From: a virus
Strand: one strand, 5' to 3'
DNA: 42,125 nt
IMG/VR virus record: IMGVR_UViG_3300042691_040290
Location: 1-42,125 of that record
The notes below the pieces were generated by a model. That model was not told the origin of the DNA. It saw only the letters and a list, made by a program, of their open reading frames with translations, and did not search any database. The position numbers were made by a program, and so were the translations under genes. Of the stretch, positions 7,244-15,335 are shown in pieces; position 1 is the first letter of the stretch, and each line of letters starts with the position of its first letter.

Positions 7244-9136
7244 CTATTTGATTTCGTCGCGAATATTATCTTCGTTTAATAAATCACTTTGTTCAAATAA
7301 GTTTGTTTTACGATTAACAGGTAATCCATTAAACATATTTTTATTTTTCAAATATGTTTCTAAAGCTAGTGGTGAACCACCTTTATATTGGGTTTTAGCT
7401 AAACTATCTTCTTGATCAGTACCAGCTGTACTATATGTTTTAGCCCCAATACGATCTTTACCAAATGGATTATCTTGTCTATTAATATTTGAAGCTGACG
7501 CTTTAGGACGACCAACTAAATGAACAGGTTCATTAGGATTTTTCTCATTATATCCTGTTGGTACTTCACTATCACCTCTACCTTTACCATAAGCTGTAGC
7601 TAATTGATGTGGTGTGCCATACACTTGGCCTGTTTCTGATGGGTCATTACCTTCACTTTCAATTTGAGTTAATCTGAATTTACGTTTTTTGTCTTCAATA
7701 ATTAAATCACGATATTCATCATATTGATCTTCACTGAAGTGGAATAAGTTATCATAAATCCATTCTGTTGGTAATAAGTTATTTTCTATTATGTTAGCAG
7801 CTAAATCAACTTTTTCTTTCATTAAATTAACACGTTCTTGATCATAAATGATAGAAGGTGTTGTTAATGATAACTCAAAGTTAGTTAATTGTTCACCATC
7901 ATATCCTTGAGTATACAAATGTACTAAGGCTATTTTAGTTAATTCACTTAATAATATACGTTGAATACGTTCTATTGTGCGAGCAAATCTAATATCTTCA
8001 GCTGCTAATGTAGCTTTACCAGTTAAGTCTTTTTCATAACCCATAAATGCTTTAGGTATCTTAAGAGCAGCGAATAATTTGTCTCTTAAGTAAGCGACGT
8101 CTTCAATACCATTATATTCTAAACCTTTTGCTGTATCAATACGAGTTGATTGGTCATTTCCTCTTACTGGTATGTAAAAGTCTTCCATCATATTCATCAT
8201 ATTGAACTTAAGATTATATTGTCCAGTTTGTGGATCAACATAAGGTATTTTCTTAAGTTTTTGAACTGTTTTTTGCATGTAAGCTTCTACTTCATTTGGA
8301 GGTATAGCACCTACATTCATATAGAAGATACGTTTTTCAGGAGCGCGAACAATACGATGGATTAACATAGCGTCTTCCATCAATATCATTTGTTTAAATA
8401 TTTTACGGCCTGGCTCTAAATAACTTCTACCATAAGGTAAATAGTTAACATCACTTATTAATCTAAAGTGAGCCATTTCATAATTTTCAAAGTAAATATC
8501 TGATGTTGATGTACCTAAAGAATACTGAGTTTGTGGAGCAGTTATACCAGATACAGATGTTGGGTCATATTTAAATCTTACATAAGTAGGATTTTTAGGA
8601 TTAGTACCTTCTTCTCTGATAATTGAATATGCGGAGAATGGTATTACATTATAAACACCAAATTTTTCAGCTATTTCTAATTTAAGATAAAAGTCACCAT
8701 ACTTGCACATATTACGAGCCCAACTCCATAAGTTAAACTCAATATTTAATACATCATAGAATAGATTGTATAATATTTTTTGAACATTCTCATCACTAGA
8801 GCGAATATGGAGTAACTCACCATGTTCATTTTTTAAAGTACACTCATCAGCTATAATATCAAGTGCTGAAGCTACAATAGCGTCAGTATCCATTGCTTCA
8901 TAGTCAGTATAAAGTTGTACTCTTAATGTTTGGTAGTTATAAACATTATTAATGTTGTAAATACCAGCGCCAGATGTTGTATAAATTTTAGTGAATCGAT
9001 CAACAAGTGCGTTTGTTTGTAAGGTACCTAACGACTGAATACGATCTGTGTCAATTACTCTTAATTCATTTCCTCCTACATTACGAATAACAACGTCAGA
9101 TGAAAATAATCGTTTGAGGCTATCAAATAATCCCAT
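7244..9136 (-). CDS. gp20: Portal vertex protein (T4 gp20-like)
   Basis: 630 residues, somewhat longer than T4 gp20 (524). Conserved blocks include YEAMDTDAIVASALDIIADE, MCKYGDFYLKL, LPYGRSYLEPGRKIFKQM, IHRIVRAPEKRIFYMNVG and a segment with EDFYIPVRGNDQSTRIDT, followed by KIPKAFMGYE. These are hallmarks of the T4-type portal, the dodecameric ring at the packaging vertex that initiates prohead assembly and through which terminase pumps DNA. The extra length is a polar C-terminal tail (about 480-630). It follows the terminase gene after a short gap containing an ATATTTAT box. No Shine-Dalgarno sequence is visible. Confidence 0.96.
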   Translation of the reverse strand: MGLFDSLKRLFSSDVVIRNVGGNELRVIDTDRIQSLGTLQTNALVDRFTKIYTTSGAGIYNINNVYNYQTLRVQLYTDYEAMDTDAIVASALDIIADECTLKNEHGELLHIRSSDENVQKILYNLFYDVLNIEFNLWSWARNMCKYGDFYLKLEIAEKFGVYNVIPFSAYSIIREEGTNPKNPTYVRFKYDPTSVSGITAPQTQYSLGTSTSDIYFENYEMAHFRLISDVNYLPYGRSYLEPGRKIFKQMILMEDAMLIHRIVRAPEKRIFYMNVGAIPPNEVEAYMQKTVQKLKKIPYVDPQTGQYNLKFNMMNMMEDFYIPVRGNDQSTRIDTAKGLEYNGIEDVAYLRDKLFAALKIPKAFMGYEKDLTGKATLAAEDIRFARTIERIQRILLSELTKIALVHLYTQGYDGEQLTNFELSLTTPSIIYDQERVNLMKEKVDLAANIIENNLLPTEWIYDNLFHFSEDQYDEYRDLIIEDKKRKFRLTQIESEGNDPSETGQVYGTPHQLATAYGKGRGDSEVPTGYNEKNPNEPVHLVGRPKASASNINRQDNPFGKDRIGAKTYSTAGTDQEDSLAKTQYKGGSPLALETYLKNKNMFNGLPVNRKTNLFEQSDLLNEDNIRDEIK

Positions 9137-9154
9137 AGTTATATAGTATATGTT

Positions 9155-9162
9155 ATAAATAT
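9155..9162 (-). promoter_or_regulatory. ATATTTAT box before the portal gene
   Basis: Intergenic copy of the recurrent octamer, 18 bases before the portal ATG. Confidence 0.4.
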
Positions 9163-9166
9163 TTAG

Positions 9167-10759
9167 TTATATTAACCAACTGATATCTTCCATAGATCCA
9201 TTACCAGTATCCATTTTCCATGGATTGTCTCTATCAGGACCATGTGGTGTATATAAACCAGTTGCTTGAGGAAGATAATTAATTCTTCCTATACCTCCAA
9301 GCGAAGCGCGAGTTAAATCCATAGCAGATTGACTAAAACGTAAAGCGGTATCACGTAAAAACATTGCTATACCAAAAGCCATCACTAAGTCATCATTATA
9401 TCCATCACTAGATTGTGCTTTACCATTTTTCCAAATAAATGTTCTTAATTCTTCTAATGAACGACGTGATTGAATTATACAGGCACGATCTCTCATATAA
9501 GACTCTAGTTTAGATATAACTAATGGTCTTGTTTTTTGTGAGTTAGTGAAGCCAGGCACTAAATTATTTTCATTTCTACTTAAGAAATTATCCATTGTTA
9601 TGTTAGCTGAGTCAGATTTGGCTGAGTAGTATAAGTTTTGATAGCCTCTGTCAATAGCTGTTTGTATTGTGTCCCAACCTATGTTAGCATTTTCTATTAC
9701 TAATAAAGCGTTATTATACTCAGTAGCTAAAGCCACTAACATGTGTCCATAGTCTCTAGTTCCTACTTGACCTTTATATTCAGCTACTTGTTTTGCTTCT
9801 TCTATATCAATAACATGACAAGCAGAATAGTCTTTACCATCTCCACGAGCAACGTCAGCTACAACCATATAATTCTTTGAATAGTCTGGATATTCCCAGC
9901 GCCATAAATTACCATCAAATCCTCCTTTAGCTACAGGATCTGCTTGGTATGTTTGAATATACCAATTTAAAATATCAGGTTCAACAACTGTGTCACCTGA
10001 TGTGCTAAAGTCACAGTCACATTCTTGAGCAGCGTTACGAGGACCTAAGATAGCATCTTGTTCATCTCTCCATTTTTGAGTTCGTTCTGGATGTACTGTC
10101 CAAGGTAATTTAATTGATGTGAACCCATTTTTACCTTCTTCACCACCAATAAATGTTCTATGAAACCAGTTACCAGTACCAAATGGTGTTGATATTGCTA
10201 TACATTGACCACCAGTGGCTAAGGTTTGTTGAGCAGAAGCAAATATCTCATCTATACCTTCAATAAACGCAGCCTCATCTAATAATAGCAATGACACTGC
10301 TTCAGATCGACCTGCGTCTCCAGTCGCACCAATTGCTTTAATTTGAGATCCATTTGATAGTTTGAGACTTAATTTATTATTCTCTATTGCTTTTAGTTGT
10401 AACCAACTGGGTAAGTTATCATAGGCAAATTTTACTTTAGTAACCATGTTTTTAGCAGTTTCCTGCTTTGTAGCTATACAAAGTATATTTTTATCTTTGT
10501 TAAATAGCATTAACCAAAGTGAATAAGCAGATACAAGTGTTGATATACCTAATTGTCTTGACTTATTTACAATACTATATTTCTGTTTTTTGAATTGATG
10601 TAATACACCTTCTTGGAATGGATATAAATTAAATTGAATTCTACCACGCTGTGGGTGTTGAATCCAATAATATTTTTTCATGAAGTAAACAGGATCACTA
10701 GCGCACTTAACAAACTCTTGTTTTATTATTTCCTTTATATTTTGTTGTTCATTACTCAT
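9167..10759 (-). CDS. gp17: Terminase large subunit (T4 gp17-like)
   Basis: 530 residues from the ATG at 10757-10759. The frame continues upstream to 10807, but that extension runs through the terminator hairpin, so I chose MSNEQQNIKEI as the start. ATPase motifs: Q-motif YPFQEG (Q49), Walker A-like NKSRQLGIST (65-74), Walker B LLLLDE (157-162) and coupling motif ISTP (189-192). The RNase H-like nuclease domain shows VVADVARGDG (Asp302), LLVIENANIG (Glu356) and NDDLVMAF (Asp456/457), which correspond in type to the T4 gp17 triad. The protein powers DNA packaging and cuts the concatemer. It is preceded by a terminator, so it probably starts a new transcription unit for the head genes. Confidence 0.97.
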   Translation of the reverse strand: MSNEQQNIKEIIKQEFVKCASDPVYFMKKYYWIQHPQRGRIQFNLYPFQEGVLHQFKKQKYSIVNKSRQLGISTLVSAYSLWLMLFNKDKNILCIATKQETAKNMVTKVKFAYDNLPSWLQLKAIENNKLSLKLSNGSQIKAIGATGDAGRSEAVSLLLLDEAAFIEGIDEIFASAQQTLATGGQCIAISTPFGTGNWFHRTFIGGEEGKNGFTSIKLPWTVHPERTQKWRDEQDAILGPRNAAQECDCDFSTSGDTVVEPDILNWYIQTYQADPVAKGGFDGNLWRWEYPDYSKNYMVVADVARGDGKDYSACHVIDIEEAKQVAEYKGQVGTRDYGHMLVALATEYNNALLVIENANIGWDTIQTAIDRGYQNLYYSAKSDSANITMDNFLSRNENNLVPGFTNSQKTRPLVISKLESYMRDRACIIQSRRSLEELRTFIWKNGKAQSSDGYNDDLVMAFGIAMFLRDTALRFSQSAMDLTRASLGGIGRINYLPQATGLYTPHGPDRDNPWKMDTGNGSMEDISWLI

Positions 10760-10763
10760 GTAT

Positions 10764-10771
10764 ATAAATAT
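10764..10771 (-). promoter_or_regulatory. ATATTTAT box before the terminase gene
   Basis: Lies between the U-tract of the terminator and the terminase ATG, four bases before the start. Position between a terminator and a new gene is what a promoter would show. Confidence 0.45.
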
Positions 10772-10773
10772 AT

Positions 10774-10803
10774 AAAAAAAGCTCAACCTTACGGGGTTGA
10801 GCT
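10774..10803 (-). terminator. Rho-independent terminator upstream of terminase
   Basis: On the minus strand a perfect 9-bp stem (AGCTCAACC with GGTTGAGCT, 10795-10803 with 10780-10788) with a 6-base loop is followed by a run of seven T (10774-10780). It ends transcription coming from the genes above 10846. Confidence 0.85.
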
Positions 10804-10845
10804 GCACCTATGGTCTAGATAGGCTGTCCTAGGGTAGCAGGACGA
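10804..10845 (-). other. Two tandem small hairpins ahead of the terminator
   Basis: Between the stop at 10846 and the terminator lie two further hairpins on the minus strand. The first has a 5-bp stem, 10839-10843 with 10826-10830, and an 8-base loop. The second has a 5-bp stem, 10819-10823 with 10807-10811, and a 7-base loop. They are separated from each other and from the terminator by two to three bases, so nearly the whole 3' untranslated segment is paired. Confidence 0.5.
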
Positions 10846-11268
10846 TTATTTTGTGATGTAGAAATATACTAAACCTCCAATAATACTTGTGCCTACAATT
10901 TCAATAAATGTTTTCTTTGCTTTTAAACGTTTGTGTTTTTTAGCTAAAACAGCATATTGTTTTTTAGCATCTTCATATAATAAGTTGTAGTTCTTATTTT
11001 GCTCTTCACAAATTCTAATTTGATCTTTTAGATTAAGTTCTTTTAAGCGAGCGTTAAGTATAAGACTATCTTTGAATGATAATTTTTCTTTAGTTAAATC
11101 TAATTCATCTAATGCTACTGTTAACATTGCTTTAGCTGAGTCACCAATAACAAGATCTTGTGCTACTTGTTTAGCTATTTCAACAGGCATACAAACTGAT
11201 TCTTGTGGTGGTTGTGCTATTGCTGTTAATGAAAATAAACTGATTAGTATTGTTAAAATATATTTCAT
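10846..11268 (-). CDS. Secreted/membrane coiled-coil protein, possible lysis (spanin-like) component
   Basis: 140 residues. The first 18 form a clear signal peptide (MKYILTILISLFSLTAIA, cleavage before Gln19). The A-I-A-Q ending is of the kind common in Bacteroidota exports. A charged coiled coil covers about 50-115, and a hydrophobic segment IVGTSIIGGLVYFYI sits at the C-terminus, which would anchor it to a membrane. It follows the gene at 11271-11660, another one-span coiled-coil protein, with only two bases between them. A two-gene envelope-spanning pair suggests a spanin-type lysis function, but no lipobox cysteine is present and no endolysin or holin is recognised nearby. The spanin call is inference. 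Confidence 0.5.
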   Translation of the reverse strand: MKYILTILISLFSLTAIAQPPQESVCMPVEIAKQVAQDLVIGDSAKAMLTVALDELDLTKEKLSFKDSLILNARLKELNLKDQIRICEEQNKNYNLLYEDAKKQYAVLAKKHKRLKAKKTFIEIVGTSIIGGLVYFYITK

Positions 11269-11270
11269 AA

Positions 11271-11660
11271 TTAATAATTATATCTTTTCTTAAAAAATGA
11301 ATCTAATTGGGTTGGTGTATAACGTGGTATAACTTTAGATTGGTTATGATAGTGATTTTCAATTACTGTTTTTTTAGCTTGTACATCACCTATTTTAGCA
11401 TCTATTTTATTAATAGATTCATTAAATGAAGAATCACGAGCTGTAATTTTCTTTTGTTCCTCTTTTAACTGAATAGTTACTTTTTGTAAACTGTCAATTC
11501 TGTTTAATAACTCTTTATTTTCTTGGAATTTTTCTTTACGTGTGGCTAATCGTACTGTATAATATAAAGCTACTAAGCCTATAATCACATAAAGAACTAA
11601 CCTAAGTTTTGATGTTTTTTTAACTGGTTGAATAGGTTGTTGTTCTTGTTGTTGTTCCAT
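11271..11660 (-). CDS. Single-span membrane protein with periplasmic coiled coil (inner spanin-like?)
   Basis: 129 residues: a Gln-rich cytoplasmic start (MEQQQEQQPIQPVKK), one transmembrane helix (about 22-39, LVLYVIIGLVALYY) and a long heptad-rich coiled coil to the C-terminus. The topology N-in, coiled coil outside is that of inner-membrane spanins such as Rz. Together with the adjoining secreted coiled-coil gene it could bridge the envelope at lysis. A host-membrane role without lysis is an alternative. No sequence motif settles this. Confidence 0.5.
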   Translation of the reverse strand: MEQQQEQQPIQPVKKTSKLRLVLYVIIGLVALYYTVRLATRKEKFQENKELLNRIDSLQKVTIQLKEEQKKITARDSSFNESINKIDAKIGDVQAKKTVIENHYHNQSKVIPRYTPTQLDSFFKKRYNY

Positions 11661-11671
11661 ATATTAAATAA

Positions 11672-12640
11672 TTAAATTTCTTCTTCGTCATCTATTTTAA
11701 TTGGTTCATCATCAATACCTAAAGCTTTTAATTCATCATCATCACTTTTCTTTTTACGTTTAGAACCCATAGCTGGTAATGTTGGTTCACCTAATGCTTT
11801 AAGAATCATTTTCATGGCGCCTTTAGTGTTAGTAGCTCCAAATTTATACTTGTCAAGATCATTTAACACTTTAATATAAGCATCATAATCTTCATCTTTT
11901 AATATTTCAATTTTGTCTACTAATTTTTGAATTAGATCTGGTAAACCAGCAGCTGCTGTTTCTTTAGATTTGGCTTGGGCTGATTTAAAATCAGCACTTG
12001 ACATTCCACCATCTTCTGCTTCTTTAATTTTACCTACTTTAATTGATGATTGAGCATATTGTTTGATAATTCGAGCAATTAAATCAGCATTATCAACAAA
12101 AAATTCTCCTGCTTTAGAACCCGCTGGTGTCATTGGAGTTGATTTGATTTTAGCTATATCAGCGGCTGATGGTTCTTCCTCATCCCCAACTCCTCCTTTA
12201 GCTTTACCCCTCAATTTAGATTTACCAATAAATAAATCTTCAGCGTCAGATGGAGTCATGAATATATCATCTTCACCTGGTTCTTCATCAGCGGCTGCTG
12301 TTGGTTTAACTGAAGTTGCTTTTAAGAGTTGATTACGAATATCAGGTGTGAAAGACCAATTAACACCAGGAGCAGAATTTTTTTCAATTTGACTTTTTAA
12401 TAATTCAACTTCCATTGGATCAATACCTTGTTCTTCACCTTGTTTAACAAAGTAATTAATTACTTGTTGTTTACGGTCTAACTTATAGTTAGATGAATTT
12501 TCAATTCTATCTTGTAAGTTAGGGAAGTCAGAATTAAGTTTGTATTTTTCTTTGGCTGGTCGAGCCATTTCTTTTACAGGTACTTTAATTTTAAGTTTTG
12601 CTTCAGTGATGTACTTTCTTAAGTCAAAATTGTCTGCCAT
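11672..12640 (-). CDS. Putative head-packaged protein with MADNF / YITEAK targeting-like N-terminus
   Basis: 322 residues. The N-terminus MADNFDLRKYITEAKLKIK is the best match in the window to the T4 capsid targeting sequence (MKTYQEFIAEA type): an amphipathic helix ending in I-T-E before Ala-Lys, which fits the gp21 (L/I)-x-E cut. The remainder is acidic and partly disordered (DEEPGEDDIF, GDEEEPSAAD), with a helical domain at about 215-285 and an acidic tail. No catalytic motif is seen. It lies just upstream of the lysis-like pair, at the downstream end of the cargo region. Confidence 0.55.
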   Translation of the reverse strand: MADNFDLRKYITEAKLKIKVPVKEMARPAKEKYKLNSDFPNLQDRIENSSNYKLDRKQQVINYFVKQGEEQGIDPMEVELLKSQIEKNSAPGVNWSFTPDIRNQLLKATSVKPTAAADEEPGEDDIFMTPSDAEDLFIGKSKLRGKAKGGVGDEEEPSAADIAKIKSTPMTPAGSKAGEFFVDNADLIARIIKQYAQSSIKVGKIKEAEDGGMSSADFKSAQAKSKETAAAGLPDLIQKLVDKIEILKDEDYDAYIKVLNDLDKYKFGATNTKGAMKMILKALGEPTLPAMGSKRKKKSDDDELKALGIDDEPIKIDDEEEI

Positions 12641-12657
12641 GTTATTGTTTTGTGGTT

Positions 12658-12665
12658 ATAAATAT
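12658..12665 (-). promoter_or_regulatory. ATATTTAT box before the gene starting at 12640
   Basis: Intergenic copy, 17 bases before the ATG and directly after the upstream stop. Confidence 0.35.
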
Positions 12666-12666
12666 T

Positions 12667-13188
12667 TTACTTTACTGCATCTAATATTTTCTCTACACGA
12701 TCTTCAGTAGGCCCATGTAGTATCACTAATTTTTTAGGTGGAAATAATGTTAATAAACGCAATATTTCTTGATTTATATCAGCTCTATATTCAAGATTTG
12801 TTTCTCTAACACCATTATCTTCCATATCTACACCAACTGGTTCAATATAAAATACAACATCATATTGATCTTTCAATAACATTGCTGTATTTACAAATTG
12901 AGATTTTTCATGAGTTGATATTGACTTAGCTAACATTGTAAATGAACATACATCCCATATTGTTCTGTCAGTTATTATATTTTCATTTAATAATTCACTA
13001 GAACGTTCAGCTAAAAACACTAATTGACCATTAATAGTTGAATCAGTATTTAAAGGAATACCTAAATCTCTTAAGTATTTGCTACGCTCAGTAGCTAATT
13101 TGTATTTTTTGAACTTATCAGTCTTAGATAAAGCTTTAACTAATGTTGTTTTACCAACTGACATTGTTCCACATAATCCTATTTTCAT
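12667..13188 (-). CDS. P-loop kinase of the AAA_28/NadR-like type
   Basis: 173 residues. Walker A is GTMSVGKTT (7-15). A downstream NIITDRTIWDV segment and YDVVFYIEPVGVDMEDNGVR resemble the AAA_28 family, which includes the kinase domain of NadR and several phage nucleotide or cofactor kinases. Substrate cannot be told from the sequence; a nucleoside, nucleotide or ribosylnicotinamide kinase are all possible. Unlike its neighbours it starts directly with the P-loop domain and has no targeting-like peptide, so it probably acts in the infected cell rather than in the head. Confidence 0.75.
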   Translation of the reverse strand: MKIGLCGTMSVGKTTLVKALSKTDKFKKYKLATERSKYLRDLGIPLNTDSTINGQLVFLAERSSELLNENIITDRTIWDVCSFTMLAKSISTHEKSQFVNTAMLLKDQYDVVFYIEPVGVDMEDNGVRETNLEYRADINQEILRLLTLFPPKKLVILHGPTEDRVEKILDAVK

Positions 13189-13192
13189 GTAT

Positions 13193-13200
13193 ATAAATAT
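13193..13200 (-). promoter_or_regulatory. ATATTTAT box before the kinase gene
   Basis: Intergenic copy, four bases before the kinase ATG, in a context nearly identical to the terminase leader (box, then ATAC, then ATG). Confidence 0.35.
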
Positions 13201-13203
13201 TAA

Positions 13204-13419
13204 TTAGAGACGTGTGTCATATTTTGGATCTTTCGCTGGTGGGATACCATTTGAATCTCGTTTACGGTCTAAAAATTCATCTTTAGTGTATTGAAATCCA
13301 AATAACCAATATTCTTTTTTACCATTTGGATGAATTATAGCTGCGTCATCCCAGTTATGTACTTTACCATCTAAAACATGAACAATTGTTCCGTCAGGTT
13401 TTTTAAATCGTTTTACCAT
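13204..13419 (-). CDS. Small protein with MORN-like GKKEYW repeat motif
   Basis: 71 residues: GTIVHVLDGKVHNWDDAAII followed by HPNGKKEYWLFGFQY. The pattern of HNWDDAA, then NG.KEYW.FG, resembles the short repeats written as HREDGPA....G.KEWY.NG found in many phage and bacterial proteins, usually of unknown role. Only one or two repeat units are present. It is not obviously linked to its neighbours, the FAD oxidoreductase and the kinase. Confidence 0.6.
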   Translation of the reverse strand: MVKRFKKPDGTIVHVLDGKVHNWDDAAIIHPNGKKEYWLFGFQYTKDEFLDRKRDSNGIPPAKDPKYDTRL

Positions 13420-13442
13420 ATTTTTATTTTTATAAAGATAAT

Positions 13443-14744
13443 TTATTTATTTGGGTTAATTAAACTTTCAGCTACATAAATACCATGTGCACCTGATACA
13501 GTGATACCACGAGCACTCAAAGCATCACCAACAAAATGTACATTTGGATATTCAGTTAGTGCTAGATTAGTATAGTCAACTAATGGTTCAGGACTCAAAT
13601 ACTTTACTTCAGGAATGTACATACCCCAATCATCACCAAATTTAAATACTTTATCCATCTGTATGATAAAGTCCATAATATACTTTGAGTATTCTCCTAA
13701 AGCTTCATCAAACGTATTTAAATTACTAATTTGAGTAGCACTAACTATTGAGCCTTCAGATGTTAATGCTGGTTGACGTGTATTACATGGTGAAAAATAT
13801 AATCCTGTACCGTTTACTTGTAGTTTCTGTACTACATCACGTGACCATTTAAACGGATCTTCAATACCTTTAATTTCCATCAATATACCAAAGTTGGTCA
13901 TATCGTTTCGGAATTGTTCACCCTTTTTCGCATGGCCGTTGTACGTGATATCGCCATAAGTTTCCTCCACGGCCACGTAAGCGGCATTGTTATTAGTACA
14001 AAAGCTACGTAGAGAAACATTGTCAAACTTCTGATATAATTTGAAGTCATATGATATGTCTATTAATTTCTGAAAATATTTTTGTGGTGCTTCAAATCGA
14101 ACACCTATTTGAACTGATTTAGGTTCAGTTGGTAATTCATAATTGTCTGATAATGATTGAGCAAAATCAATACCTGATTTGCCTACTGCGAATATTAATT
14201 CATCATACTTTATCGTATGAGCATCTGTATTTGCATAGAATAATTTATTATTTTTAAAATCAATTTCTACTACTTCAGCATTCCATGTAAAATTAACACC
14301 CTTATCAACTAAATATTGATACCATGCTTTAGCAATCTCGTGTAAGTAGTTACTACCAATATGCCACACAGGAAATAAACGTAATCCAAAGTATGGTTTA
14401 ATAAAGTCTGGTTCCGCTACTGGATCAGAGCAGAATATTTCTTCTGGTTTAGGATGAAAGCGCCTAAAATTACTAATAACTTGATCCATCAATTCCATAG
14501 CTTTTTCTTCACCACAGTATTTTGATAATTGACCACCGATTGCTGTGTGGTAAGTTAATTTGCCATCACTCCATCCACCAGCACCTAACATACCTGTCAT
14601 TACCTCTTCAGGTAAGCGGTTGTGTGGGTCATTACCCTTATCAATAATAGTGATTAATTCTCCTGGGTATCCATTATCTACTAATTTAGTTGCGGCGTTG
14701 ATACCTGCTACACCAGCTCCAACAATAACGATTCTTTTATCCAT
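13443..14744 (-). CDS. FAD-dependent dehydrogenase/oxidoreductase (COG2509-like)
   Basis: 433 residues, full length. The N-terminal Rossmann dinucleotide fold is clear (RIVIVGAGVAGINAA, residues 4-18, followed by an acidic beta-2 end in IIDKG). GGWSDGKLTYH (about 57-67) matches the G.FSDGKL signature of uncharacterised FAD-dependent dehydrogenases. The C-terminal block HFVGDALSARGITVSGAHGI is the typical FAD-binding end with the flavin-contacting GD. It should bind FAD and act on an unknown substrate. The gene overlaps its upstream neighbour by 37 bases. A 70-base patch inside it (about 13921-13990) is roughly 53% G+C and uses G/C-ending codons, unlike the rest of the gene. Such an enzyme is unusual within a T4-like late region and looks acquired. 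Confidence 0.85.
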   Translation of the reverse strand: MDKRIVIVGAGVAGINAATKLVDNGYPGELITIIDKGNDPHNRLPEEVMTGMLGAGGWSDGKLTYHTAIGGQLSKYCGEEKAMELMDQVISNFRRFHPKPEEIFCSDPVAEPDFIKPYFGLRLFPVWHIGSNYLHEIAKAWYQYLVDKGVNFTWNAEVVEIDFKNNKLFYANTDAHTIKYDELIFAVGKSGIDFAQSLSDNYELPTEPKSVQIGVRFEAPQKYFQKLIDISYDFKLYQKFDNVSLRSFCTNNNAAYVAVEETYGDITYNGHAKKGEQFRNDMTNFGILMEIKGIEDPFKWSRDVVQKLQVNGTGLYFSPCNTRQPALTSEGSIVSATQISNLNTFDEALGEYSKYIMDFIIQMDKVFKFGDDWGMYIPEVKYLSPEPLVDYTNLALTEYPNVHFVGDALSARGITVSGAHGIYVAESLINPNK

Positions 14745-15214
14745 TTTGGTGTGTTATTTAATTTATTATAGTTTAGTTTTTTAATACCAATTTTGTCTTT
14801 AATGTAGAAATTTCTATATGCTTCTATTGTATCATCTGTTTTATATTCAGGAGGCATACATTGTGGGGGTGGTGTAAATCCATTGTAAGGAATTTTACCA
14901 ACTAATAAATTTAAGTTATCTTTTACCCATAGCAAAACTTTTTTTGTAGCATGTTCTTTACCATACCTAACAACAAATTCATCACATATTTCTAAACCAT
15001 GATCTAATAACCATTTAACATGACTCATTGATTCACGAACCCATTTTGTTGATGGGTGGTTATAATGAGCTTTCTTATATGGTGCGTCTATACCATAATG
15101 ATGAAATGTTGTACATAACATTTGTGCACTTTCAATTTGCATTTTACGGATGTGATCGTCTACTAGTTGACGAGCGGCTACTTTTGGATCAGAGTCTATG
15201 TAAAATATATTCAT
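14708..15214 (-). CDS. Conserved phage protein of unknown function (MNIFYIDSDP family)
   Basis: 168 residues from the ATG at 15212-15214. A frame extends six codons further, but MNIFYIDSDPKVAARQLVDD is the family-like start. Conserved-looking blocks are HIRKMQIESAQML, HPSTKWVRES, PPPQCMPPEYK and IEAYRNFYIKDK. From memory, proteins with this pattern are widespread in large phages but lack a firm function. Several His, Asp and Glu residues in helices could form a metal site. Its 3' end overlaps the FAD gene by 37 bases, so the two are probably co-transcribed. Confidence 0.6.
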   Translation of the reverse strand: MNIFYIDSDPKVAARQLVDDHIRKMQIESAQMLCTTFHHYGIDAPYKKAHYNHPSTKWVRESMSHVKWLLDHGLEICDEFVVRYGKEHATKKVLLWVKDNLNLLVGKIPYNGFTPPPQCMPPEYKTDDTIEAYRNFYIKDKIGIKKLNYNKLNNTPKWIKESLLLELV

Positions 15215-15255
15215 AATACTTAAATATAGCATATTAATCTAGCGCAGGCAAACAG

Positions 15256-15280
15256 GTGGCCCACCTTTTAAGTGGGCCAC
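15256..15280. other. GC-rich perfect hairpin in the intergenic gap 15215-15335
   Basis: A perfect 9-bp inverted repeat GTGGCCCAC with GTGGGCCAC (15256-15264 and 15272-15280) and a 7-base loop. Seven of nine pairs are G:C in an otherwise AT-rich gap. There is no T-run on either side, so it is not a standard terminator. It may be an RNA stability or processing element, or a protein-binding site. Confidence 0.6.
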
Positions 15281-15335
15281 TACTCCAAAATTATTTTTAT
15301 TAATCGAACAAGCAATGAATCTGTTCTATATTTTA

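Noticed and set aside
10760-10807. Longer N-terminus for the terminase
   Set aside because: The 16 extra codons run through the terminator hairpin and U-tract and add no family sequence; the internal ATG follows an ATATTTAT box.
10774-10845. tRNA-like fold (one 5-bp/7-base hairpin resembles an anticodon arm)
   Set aside because: No acceptor stem pairs the ends, no T-arm loop consensus, and the third hairpin is a 9-bp terminator stem with a U-tract.
15256-15280. Rho-independent terminator
   Set aside because: Strong stem but no T-run follows on either strand.
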